Below, one piece after another: positions 27,861-37,755 of a DNA stretch of 64,000 nt. Both the position numbers and the translations under genes were made by a program. The notes beneath the pieces are model-generated. The model was not told the DNA's origin and made no database searches. It saw only the letters and a program-made list of their open reading frames with translations. This stretch comes from Isoetes taiwanensis (Eukaryota; Streptophyta; Lycopodiopsida; Isoetales; Isoetaceae), in the NCBI GenBank assembly GCA_021234155.1, contig JAJEKV010000022.1, positions 4,857,852 to 4,921,851 on the forward strand, given 5' to 3'. Within the stretch, counting starts at the first letter, position 1. Each line of letters starts with the position of its first letter.

Positions 27861-30800
27861 GCAAGTTATCGGGAATCACTCATGTCATGAGACACATGTT
27901 GATTAGCCTTATTCTTTTGATCTTTTTTCCAATTAACATTTGTATCGTCCATCCCTCTTGGGCATTTCATGATGCTCTTGAACATTTTCATGCGCTTGCA
28001 ATTCCCGGATCTTCAGAACCCAGCCCCTAGCATCCTCTTCAAGAGCGGGAGTATGCACAATCTTCCGTCCTCCATATTTTCCTTGTTGCATTTTGCTTTG
28101 AAATTGGTTGTCTGGTCGATACGCGGTCGTTTCAGCTTTTATTTGCACCTCCTTCGACTTGAATAGGGTTACCCTTTGAATAAGCTTAGCGTGTGTGGAT
28201 AAACAATAACTATGACATCAGCTTTGCTACTTATTAAACAATATTCCCAAGCAGCTTTGCTACTTATTAAACAATATTCCTCTACTGATGGCAATTGGCC
28301 CAATCTCCTCTAGATTGGTTGCGCGACTTGAAATTAAGGTCTAAAATATCTAAAAAATCTTTGGATTCAACTCAATCGCCTCTCTCTCAAGCATAAAAAA
28401 GGTCGGGCCGGTAATGGCCCGTTCTTCGTGGACATGGTTCCAAAGAAGAGGAAGTTTGAGCAAACAATTCTTGGCTTCTTGGATGATCATCTTCCAGATC
28501 CAAAATGCCGAGAATCGATCTCTTGGTGGTCATGGATAGTTGGATGGCTTTTGGTGATGGAGGCCATAAAATGGATAACAATGTGGCCCGGATGTTTCGG
28601 GTAAAATTTTAAACTTTGAAGACAAAGTGTCCGATGCCTTGAATTTCCACGATCTTGACTTCGACCAACAGTAGATCAGTTCATTTGAATTGGTTCACAA
28701 TTTAGAAGAATGCCCCGAGATTGTGTCTTAACGCATCTATTTGGATACTTCAGAATGCCTTCTGCGGTATCTAGTTGCCTTTTTTTTGTCGTAAGAACGA
28801 AGAAGTTGATGAATCCGGCCGTTGTAAAGATTCGTACTAAGAGTGTGTAGTGAAATGCTAGAAAGAAATGCGCCTAGTTTCTTTCATTGCATGTAACCCG
28901 CTTTTTTATATGATCGATGCGTATATGAGTCTCAGAACCTATTATGCATTGAAGCGGTTTTGGGCGATGTATACCATCGTGCATTTTGTTTCTTTATGAA
29001 ATAGAAAGGATTTTCCAGCAACAAGGAGCATCACTTGAATTGGTTGGCAAGCTTGCCGTCACCTTTCTCAAAACTAGTCTCATAAGTTTAATTATGAAAT
29101 CAGTTGAACAGATACTTATATTAAGCTTTGTTTGGGAACTTCAGGCTTTGCAATAATTGATTTCTTTAGGCCATGAAACCCTCGTATATGTGCTAGATAC
29201 TACTCTCACTCTCAATACAAATTCACCATTAGCGGTTGCCACTTGAAATAGAAGTCGAAAGTTAACTTTGTGCAGCACTCTGTTTGTAGATGCTGTTTTA
29301 TATGTCCTTGCAGACAAGCCGCACGGAGTTTTCTATAGCATGTTTGCATATGGGTCTTTTTTTATAGAAAGCACAATACTCATTTTATCACTGATTTCTG
29401 CATTCTTCTCGATTCTGGATTCTAACACAGAAGTATTTGTGCATTCTTTTTGTTTTGCTAGGCTTTTTGGCATTTGGGGTCTTCAAGTTTTTGGTCGATA
29501 GAAAGCGAGTCCATTATTTTGTCATTTTGTTTTCACATTCTTGATGGGTGTGTTTCTTAAAGCAAAGCATTGCTACAAAAATGACAATGTTATCAAATAG
29601 ACAACTTATTTTTGTCTATCTTACAGTGATAGAAGTCCTGTGGGGACAATTCATTTGATCAAGATGGCTTCGGCAATGGAAAGGGTTCCATGGCATTCAG
29701 TGATTCGGTCTCTTTCATGTGGTGTTTTGCTTGAATTGAAGTTGGCAATCTAGCAAAGACTCTATTCGACAGATATATTTACATGTTTCATGTAGGCAAT
29801 ATTTGTATAATACCACCATAAATTGTTTCAATAAACCCGCTTGAGTTAGCATTCCCTCCGTTTCCCCTCATGCTGAGCCAAACATTAGCAATTCACCATG
29901 AATTCACGGTTATGCTAATTCTCATGGATTACCAATGCCCGGTGCCCGCTGTTCTTTGAACATTAGCCGGAAGTTTATAAATGCTTTTATTGCAATAAGA
30001 AATGTGTGCAGTAAGCTTTATTATTGGAATAATAAAATATCCAAACATAGTTATAGTGCCCGATGTGGCGGGTATTAGTTACAATGTAAGAAATTTATAG
30101 AAACCACGGGGTTATTTCATCGGTAGAATTTCTTTGTAGACTATTTGAGTGAACCTCCTTTTTGTTTTTAGCGCTGCTCTTTGTCTTGAGGTTTCTTGAA
30201 TGTACACCTTCACTTCGTGTTGTGTAGTGCACCTTGAGAATGCCGACATAGAGCTGACTTCGTGTCGCAATCGAGTTGGTAGGTAGATGCCAACGGAGGT
30301 CATTGATCTGTCCTTGTGACTTTGTTTATGGTCTACGAGAATGCAAAAAGTCGACGGGAATCGCCGCTTGAAGGGAAGGAGGTCATTATCTGATGGCTCG
30401 GTGTTATCCGTGGTATGAGGACCCGTGTTCCTTTGTAGGCCAGCGATTATTTCAAGCATCTATGATTCTTTAAAAAGCGCTTTGATTACCGCGGAGGCGG
30501 GTGCCATTGCAGACCGCCTTTGGGTTCATGTTTCTGAGTAGGATGATGATGGCACCATCCTTGATGTGTAACTTATGCGCGTGGCATGCCGTAGAGTCGT
30601 GGTTGATGAACTCAATTGGGAAATCCCTTGTAGCATCTTCGCCGCAATGATGGCATCTATACTGCGGTACGATGGAGTTGTCCGCTCAACCTTTAGAGGA
30701 CCTTATTGTTGATTCTCGGCCATGTCTTCATTCTTTGGAGTCAAGATGGCCTTGTTTACAATAGGTGCACATTTGCCTCGATTTTTTTGCCAAAGATGCC

Positions 30801-31960
30801 GCCAATTAAGTCGCCTTTCTACCACACATTCTTCGTATCTCAACCAAGTCGCCATCGAAACTCCGACTCATTGTTCATCCGCTCCCCACCACCGGGTCAG
30901 AAGCAGCCTAATTTGAGAAGATTTGCTCGCCTTTTCCGACCGCATGTTTTGTGTCAACTTGTGGGTTTTGAAATTAATCCACAATGGCTTTGACACACCG
31001 AGATGATTGCCTTTGTTGCACGCTTTTGATCACGTGTGCATCACCGGCGGAAATCACCGGCCGGTGAGCATTATCATTCCCCAAATGGCCTGTCATCTTG
31101 GCGTGATTCGCGATAGAACCCTCGCCGACGGCGGAGTGCTTATGATGTGTCATCCCCATTTCGGCCCCCATACCATGATGCTTGCCTTTCTAAGTATCTC
31201 TCGCTTGTTGGCTTGTGGCACGTGTGCGAGGGTTGCCTCTTGTGTGAGGTTGAGTGGTAATTTGAACGTCGAATGAACTGCTTGTGCTCCTTCAAGAGGA
31301 GGTCGGCAATGTTCCGTCTAAGTTACCGATACAACACCCACGCCGCATCCTCTTAGTATGTTGATCGATCGTTGAAGAGGAATATCTTGCCCGCCTCCTA
31401 GGCCATCCAATTGATACATGGGGCTTGATGCTGGCTGATTGCATCGAGGATAATGTCGACTATGTGCCTCTAGCCCTTGTTGAGCTTGCGGCGGTTTTTC
31501 CCGCCTTCTTTCAATTCCTTTTTGCATCGGCTGTGGGTTCATTTGGGAGATTGCCTAGAATGTCTATCCGCACTGGCAGTCCAAGTTGTTGGCATGCAGC
31601 CGCCATTTGAAGATGTCGCCGATGTCCTTCCGTGCATGGTTATAAGCCCGCTTTGGGTTCGGCTTCATGCATAGTCAAGCATCTAGAATGTAGAGTTGGG
31701 AGTATGTTGGGGCTGGGAATTATCTAAGATGAGCTGGTCCTACCCTATGGTAGGTTTGTCCTTGATCTTGAAAACAATACGGTCCGTGTCCTTCAAATTG
31801 CTTCGATGTTGGCGCCAAAGGAAGCAAAGGCGAGAGCACTATTGTAGGCCCTAATGTGTTGGTGGAAGTTAGTGGCTCAATAATCTCTCAATTAGATGGG
31901 GCATTGGTTGTAGAGGTTCCAGTTTGATTTGTCCATCGTGACATCAGCTTTGTACCATCG
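27840..31960 (+). repeat. Direct duplication block B (AT-richer copy)
   Basis: This is the partner of block A (see that entry for anchors), in the same orientation. It has fewer CpG dinucleotides than block A. Open frames are short and not shared with block A, so no protein has been conserved between the copies. I could not identify terminal repeats or target-site duplications. It could be part of an old, unclassified repeat family or a segmental duplication. Confidence 0.75.
28220..28281. repeat. Two-copy tandem repeat, period 33 bp
   Basis: AGCTTTGCTACTTATTAAAC, continuing with AATATTCC, occurs at 28220 and again at 28253 without mismatch. It lies inside block B and is absent from block A at the aligned place, so it arose after the duplication or was lost from A. 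Confidence 0.9.
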
Positions 31961-34675
31961 CCCTTGAATGACAATGCACCACGCCACGCATTCCCTATTG
32001 AACGCCCACGGTGGTGTGTCAGCCCTACTTGTGTGACTTCAAATGTCCTTTTATTCTCGTATGTAGGTGGATCGGGCTCTGTTGGCTGATATTGTGCAAA
32101 TTGGTAAGTCTCTCTTGATGCTCTTCTTTTCTATTTCCTCGTGGCAACCGCTTGACTTTCCTTTTTATGCTTTATTGGGCGCCTTTTGGCCAATCTTTGT
32201 CGGTCATTGTTCTTTCCGTTTTACGTGGCGGTTTTGTTGCAATTTCTTTTTTTGTAATACTTTCTTTCGTTTTTCCAATCGACCTTCATCACGCTGAGGT
32301 GTTCGCACCATCTCGATATTCCGCAAAGCGTGTCCAATCTTTGATGATGCTCCTCTTCTTCGCGCTTCGCTTTTGTTGATGTTGCTCTTCTATTTCTATG
32401 TCATGCGCTTGCAGCTTTTTCTTTTCCTGTAATACCCTCTTTCGCTTTTCCAATCGAGCTTCACGCCCCCGAGGGTATCTCAGAGCTCTTCTCTTTGTAA
32501 TTAATTCGTGACGCGAAAAGCCTTCTTTCTCTTTCTCAGATCATTGCAAATTAGATGTCAAAATGATGTTGGAGTTTCATGAGCATTTGCTCCTTCACAA
32601 TTGTTTTTATAGAATGAAAAAGGCAAAGGTGTTGTTTTTTTTTTGCTTTTTAAAGGGAAAAAGGCAAAGGGTTGTTTCCCTTTTTGCCTTTTTAAAGGGG
32701 AAAAAGGCAAAAGGTGTTGTTTCCCTTTTGCCTTTTTGAACATAGCTAAAGGATTTGTGTTTTTGAACCTAGCTAAAGGGAGAAAAGGGCAAAGTGGTGT
32801 TTTTTAGGCCTTTTGTTAAGATACATATACAGCCTTTTACGTGCCATTTGGAGGTGCAAAGTCCTAGAGAGATTAGTTGTGTGTTTCCTTAAAGAATTAT
32901 CTAAACCCAACCGCGTGGAGGAAAAAAAAGGTAAAAGGCAAAAGATGTTGGCCTTTTAAAGGCAAAGGCTTTCTTTGCCTTCTTGATGTAAAGCATTTAA
33001 ATTGGTTTAAGGGGGTTGTTCCGAGGATTTTCACGCTTGGGGATTGAGTCATTGTTTGTCATAATGTTTTCTCTTCTTGTCATTACTTCTTGTCATAGTG
33101 TTTCTCTGATAGTCTTTGCTTCGTTTAATATCGAAATGTATTGATGAGAGAGCATTCAAATATACAACAATAAGAAGTTCACATGACAATGTAATCAAGA
33201 CGAGTAATATTATGACAAACCAAGTATTTCCATGTGATCAAAAGGAAGCGGGTGATGCCAAACATTAGGTGCCTTTACCTAATGTTCCAATAACAATTTA
33301 TCACCTATAACTAATCATATATTGCTAAAAAGTGCTTTGAACCGGTAAAGTATCATACCACATTTATAGGTTGAAGCCCCCATCCAACGCCCAAGATGGC
33401 AACATCACCTGAGATAGTGCACTATATAAGGATAAAACCTTCTATACAACTGAAAGAAATGAAATGAAATAAGCGGGGTGGTAACTTTGTTTTGAAGGAT
33501 GTTTAGGTTCGAAGGGCGTGACCGGGCAGCCGCCGGGCGGCCCATTCTCGTAAGTGCATCACCAGAGTTCGAGGTCGGAAGGGCCTGAGTGGCTAGGCTC
33601 GCTGCTAGTCCCCCTCTTGATTTGTTTTCCAGTCTTAGGTTGTGGGCTTGAGCTCTGGTGGCCGGGCTTTTTGATCTTGTACAGGGTATCTCCTATTGGC
33701 ACAAGTTCTTTGAGACCAGAAATCATCCAAGCCCTTTGTTTCTCGGAAGTTCCCGAGGCCTAGCCGTGGGTCGCCCTAGAGGTAAGCTCATCTAGTTTTC
33801 TCAACCTTCGCAGCGGGTTAGGTGAAGGGGTATGTGGAAGCAACGATGTCGTGGTCATGTTGTTGCACTCACTGCATCACAGGAAGGCTGCACTCACTGC
33901 AGGCTACTGAGTTTTCAAGCTCCTCATCTGTTCATTGTAGCTACGGTTTCTGAGTTAATAGGCAGGACTGCCTTTGGGTAGAAAACAAAGTCTTTTCCCC
34001 TTCCCAGCTGGGGGGAGATTAGGATTTAAGGGCAGATATTTATGATGGACAGTTGGATCAAGGGGAACTAAATGACGGTACATTGGGCGGAGACCAAGCT
34101 TTGTTAACACGCTGCTCAACTCATTAAGCCATGCTTCTTGTGTTCCCCGAGGGAACTGAACCTCGGATTTCTGCGTGTGAGCTGAACATATTGAGGTTGA
34201 AGTATATGCTCGTGAGGGTGAAAAGGCACTTGAGAGCCAGTGGACACCCTTCAAAGCAGGCTTTGTTCGATATCCCGCCGCTAGAAGAAAGGGCATCCAT
34301 CCCCTTAGTACAGAAATGGAATAGAGGTATAGACACTTGTAGTACAGCAGAGCAGGATAATATTCTAGGCCTAGTTAACGTGCAGAATGATATTTGCTAT
34401 CAGATGCTCTTCAACTGCTTGCATCTTGGGATGGTGAGCCAGATGGCTACAACTTCAGATCTTAAAGTGATCTCGCCTTTTTTCCAGCCGAAAAAGAATG
34501 ATACTTGTTCTTGGACTTCTAATCTTGGACCCGACAAGCTTCATTGAGCTTGGTCCGGTAGACCATCTTATATTATAAAGTTTTAGCAAGTATGTCATGA
34601 ATCAAACCCCTATTTGTATGGTTGAGATCATCTAATTGCATTCAAGAATGAGATTTATCGCACGACTTCCTACCG
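31961..34675. other. No supported gene
   Basis: About 2.7 kb without recognised domains. A GC-richer interval at 33480-34560 has plus-strand frames of up to 138 codons, but none has a known motif and no splice structure is evident. Simple repeats at 32600-32770 are listed separately. Confidence 0.4.
32600..32800. repeat. Degenerate AAAGGCAAA / TTGCCTTT repeats
   Basis: AAAGGCAAAGGTGTTGTTT-type words alternate with their inverse TTTGCCTTTTT several times (near 32622, 32650, 32688, 32704, 32728). The region could form hairpins. Weaker copies appear near 32930-32990. Confidence 0.7.
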
Positions 34676-35489
34676 CCAAGTGATTGGCCATGCTTTGAAA
34701 AGAGAAAAGGAAAAGCAAAAGAGAGGAGAAAAGGGCAAAGTGAAAGGCAAAAGGCACAAAAAAGGAAAGAAGGAAATGGAAAATAAAAGGGAAAAAAGAA
34801 AGCAATAAAAAAGAAGAAAGGAAAAGAAAGGGAAGAAAAGGAATGAAAAATAGGAAGAAAAAGAGGTAGAGAGAAGGAAAAGGAGGAGGGAGGAAAAGGC
34901 AAATCGGGAGGAGAAGAGGAAAAATGGAAATCTGAGAAAAGGAGAAAAAGGATACAAGAAGGAAGAGGAAAAGGGAGGAGAAGGGAAAAGGGAATGGGGA
35001 AGGGGAAGGAAGGAAAAGGATATAGAGAAAACTGGAAAGTGGAAGGGGAAAAGTGAAGGGAAAAAAGAAAGGTGAGGGATAAGAATAAAAGGTGTAATGA
35101 AAAAGGGGAAGAGGAAAAGTGTAGAGAGAAGAGAAAGGGGAGGAGGAGGGAGCGAAAAAGTGGACACTGGGAGGGAGAAGAGGAAAAATGTGGGGAAAAG
35201 GAGAAAAGGAAGGCGTAAGGACACAAGAAAAGGGAAAAAAAGGGGGAAGGGGAGAAGAGAAAGGAAAAGGAAAAAAGAAAAAGAGAGGGGAAGCTGGAAA
35301 AAAAGGGCATAGAGAAACTGAAAGAAGGAAAAAGAAAAAAAAGAAAGAGGGAAAGGGAGGGGGATAAAAAAGGAAGAATCTGGACCCGAAGAAGTGGAAG
35401 AGAAAAAGGTCAGGGAAAGGAAGGAAAAGGAAGGGAAAAATGAAGGAAAGGGGAAGGGGAAAGGAAGGAAAGCAAAGGGAAAAGGGGGA
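34676..35489 (+). repeat. Homopurine tract of about 0.8 kb
   Basis: The plus strand is almost entirely A and G for about 800 bases, with only scattered pyrimidines. It includes a diverged tandem duplication with a period near 255 bp: GTAGAGAGAAGGAAAAGG at 34866 and GTAGAGAGAAGAGAAAGG at 35121, each followed by GAGAAGAGGAAAAATG. The long minus-strand open frames rich in F, S, P and L are artefacts of this composition. It ends exactly at the CACTA terminus at 35490. Confidence 0.95.
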
Positions 35490-35531
35490 CACTACAACAT
35501 AATATGGTGTTTTTCGTCGGGTATAGCGTCA
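35490..35531 (+). mobile_element. CACTA element terminus, same family as 8130
   Basis: CACTACAACATAATATGG, then TGTTTTTCGTC and GTATAGCGTC. Position by position this matches the reversed terminus at 8130. The flanking GGA (35487-35489) would be the target-site duplication. No matching second end was found downstream in the window, so the element is truncated, its other end has decayed, or it extends beyond 64000. Confidence 0.85.
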
Positions 35532-35675
35532 GATAAAGTGACGCTATGTGTGTTCTAAAAGGCCCACTAAATGTCACAAGGCTGACGCTAAAAGTTCTAT
35601 ACTTTGATGTCGCATGGACGTCAACTTCTGCGTCCAGTATTGCGTCACGACTACATAACGCAAAAATGACGTAAT

Positions 35676-35990
35676 GACTACATTTGTGGCATTTAAATAG
35701 CATGTTTGTGTCGACCTTATACCCATGTTACTCAGTAATTGCGTCATATTTTCAATCCAATTAGTGACAACACAATGACTACATTTGTGGCAATTGCATG
35801 CTTTGTTTGTGTGGAGCTTAAGTCTAAGTTATTCATAAATTGTGTATTATTTTCTATCATATTAACCTTAACTTTGCGACCACATTTGTGGCAATTGCAT
35901 GGCACATGTGCGTCAGAGCTTATTTTCATATTGTCAATAATTGCGTTATATTTATAGCATATTAGTCTCGATTGTGCAACTGAATTGTTA
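35676..35990. repeat. Subterminal tandem repeats, period 101 bp
   Basis: GACTACATTTGTGGCA begins at 35676 and 35777, and GACCACATTTGTGGCA at 35878. The intervals contain TGCGTCA or TGCGTTA words. Regular repeats next to a CACTA end are expected binding sites for the element's accessory protein. Confidence 0.85.
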
Positions 35991-36622
35991 CACCATGTTG
36001 ACATTTTTATCTTGTATTATTTGATGTCCTTTACGTCATATTTGTAACTCCCGTATTACATATCGTATATCTTTTATTAAGTAATTTATAACGAGCCTAA
36101 TTTATTTTTAAAACATGATTGTGACCTTTAGTTTTATAGTTGTAACAGGGCAGTTTCCTTTTTGTAATACTTAGATTAAGAAAATTGTGTCAATATTTAT
36201 GTTTTTTTGTGACATCCATATGTCAATTTTATGAGCACATATGAGGCCATTGTCAAATTTGCGTCCAAATCACATTTCTTGTTTGTGGAAATTCTACCTT
36301 CACTTTTTATTATTTTTGTGTCTTCATCAATAGGTTTTTTTTTAGAGGACAAATTTGTATTTTAGAAGCTCTTTTTGTATTCATGCAAATTTGGTTCCAT
36401 TTGAGTCTACAGTTGCATCATTTCATAATAAACAAAGGAAGAAAAAATGAAAAAGAAGTAATTGCACCAGAAATGATACAAAGCTTACTCATGATCAAAT
36501 CAGTTACAAAATAAAGAACATTAAGTTCAAGCAAAACATCATTTTGCATCTAAAGAACTTTTAATATTTAACAAAAGAAATCCAGCAATCTGAGTTTGGT
36601 ACACTTTATATCAATCATTTCT

Positions 36623-37133
36623 TTATTCTAGATTGTCGTCATTGGTAGGAGATGGACCTTCATCATTTGGATCATTGCATTCTTCGTCTTCATTAACCTA
36701 TTCAAAAAAGAGAAGAAGTTAGTCAATTCTGAAATTGTGCTCATTTTGCCATGCAAAAGAACTTAAAAAATCAAAATATCATAAGCATTCAAAATTCTTG
36801 CTGATTTCCTCAAAGTATTTACTTTATTTTGGATTAATGCTTATTGATATGCATTGTGTGCCTTATTTCTTAGCCATATGCATGTGGTTGATCAGAACTT
36901 TGGTTCTCATCTTGGAGTCAAGCTCTGTTTCAGCCTTATTTCAGCTAGCTTCAACTCGTTCTCTTTGTCCTTTTCATCCTGTGCATCAAATTCAGAGTGT
37001 GCAGCTATAGCCTTTACAACAGGTTCTCTAAGCTCTGAAATCAGGCCACTACTAGCTTTATACTCCGCTTCATTTCCCATCAAAAAAAGACACAGATCCA
37101 CACCTGCCATTGGGATGTCCACGGCAAGAAGCT
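36623..37133 (-). pseudogene. Two-exon gene fragment with acidic C-terminus, family unknown
   Basis: The terminal exon, 36697 down to 36623, has a strong acceptor (TTCTCTTTTTTGAATAG) and encodes 24 residues (VNEDEECNDPNDEG then PSPTNDD and LE) before TAA. Upstream on the same strand, 37133 to 36907 encodes DIPMAGVDLCLFLMGNE, a charged segment, and DEKDKENELKLAEIRLKQ, which looks like a short coiled coil. No clean donor joins the two. The stop lies 1.13 kb from the CACTA terminus at 35490. This mirrors the other element, whose TNPA-like gene also ends in an exon starting DNEDQ about 0.96 kb from its terminus. A transposon-encoded protein is therefore likely. Function is not established. Confidence 0.35.
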
Positions 37134-37436
37134 TAAATTCATATTGTTTACCATTTGGGACATACAGTCAACATTGTATCCTTTAGAAGTCAACTCTGTA
37201 TCCTCTAGAACTCTGTTGTCTTTAAACTGAAAAGCATACACAGAAGAGGACATAAGAAAACATACAGCTTACATGTTTCCTACCTGCATAAGATGTTTCT
37301 CTCCAGTCAAGCTGGGTCGATAAGATGTCTATAAGGTTTTTAAGGACTAAGTTCAAAATAAAACTTAACCTTGTCAAAGCAAGTTCGAGTGTGGTGGTGC
37401 ATCAGTTGCTGCGCAGATCTTGAGCTTGTCTGTTGC

Positions 37437-37755
37437 AGCTGAAGAATACGTTGCCTATGCAACTCTGCAAGACGGGATCCTTTCAATCTCTAAAGTGTGG
37501 AAAGATCAAAACATTTCAACTCCACATGGCGTTGAATCCTGCAGCATCCCAAACTCATGTGGATCATATGGGCTGTGCGAAAATGGCAGCTACTCCAGAT
37601 GTGTATTGGGCTCTACTTATCTAGACCCTCTGGATGCTCAAAATAATGCATCAGGCTGCAGACTCAAGCATGACTCTGGCCACTGCCTCTATAGAGATGA
37701 AATATTGGATGCATGGCACTTTAACTCATTCTTATATGAGTGTGTACATATATAA
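37437..37755 (+). pseudogene. G-type lectin receptor kinase fragment, EGF-like/S-locus region
   Basis: A 111-codon open frame contains ATLQDGILSISKVWKDQNI followed by SCSIPNSCGSYGLCENG and a run of spaced cysteines ending in GHCLYRDEILD. The C-x2-P-x2-CG-x-YG-x-C pattern is the EGF-like region found after the S-locus glycoprotein domain in plant G-type-lectin receptor-like kinases. The cysteine spacing is recognisable but the rest of the protein is missing: there is no bulb-lectin domain upstream and no transmembrane or kinase domain downstream. It sits about 2 kb inside the CACTA terminus at 35490, on the opposite strand to the fragment at 36623-37133. It is a relic or a transposon-captured piece. 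Confidence 0.6.

Noticed and set aside
34632-35492. Minus-strand open frame of 286 codons, the longest in the window, plus two overlapping ones
   Set aside because: It is the complement of a homopurine tract. The product is only F, S, P, L and similar residues, and all frames are open for the same compositional reason.
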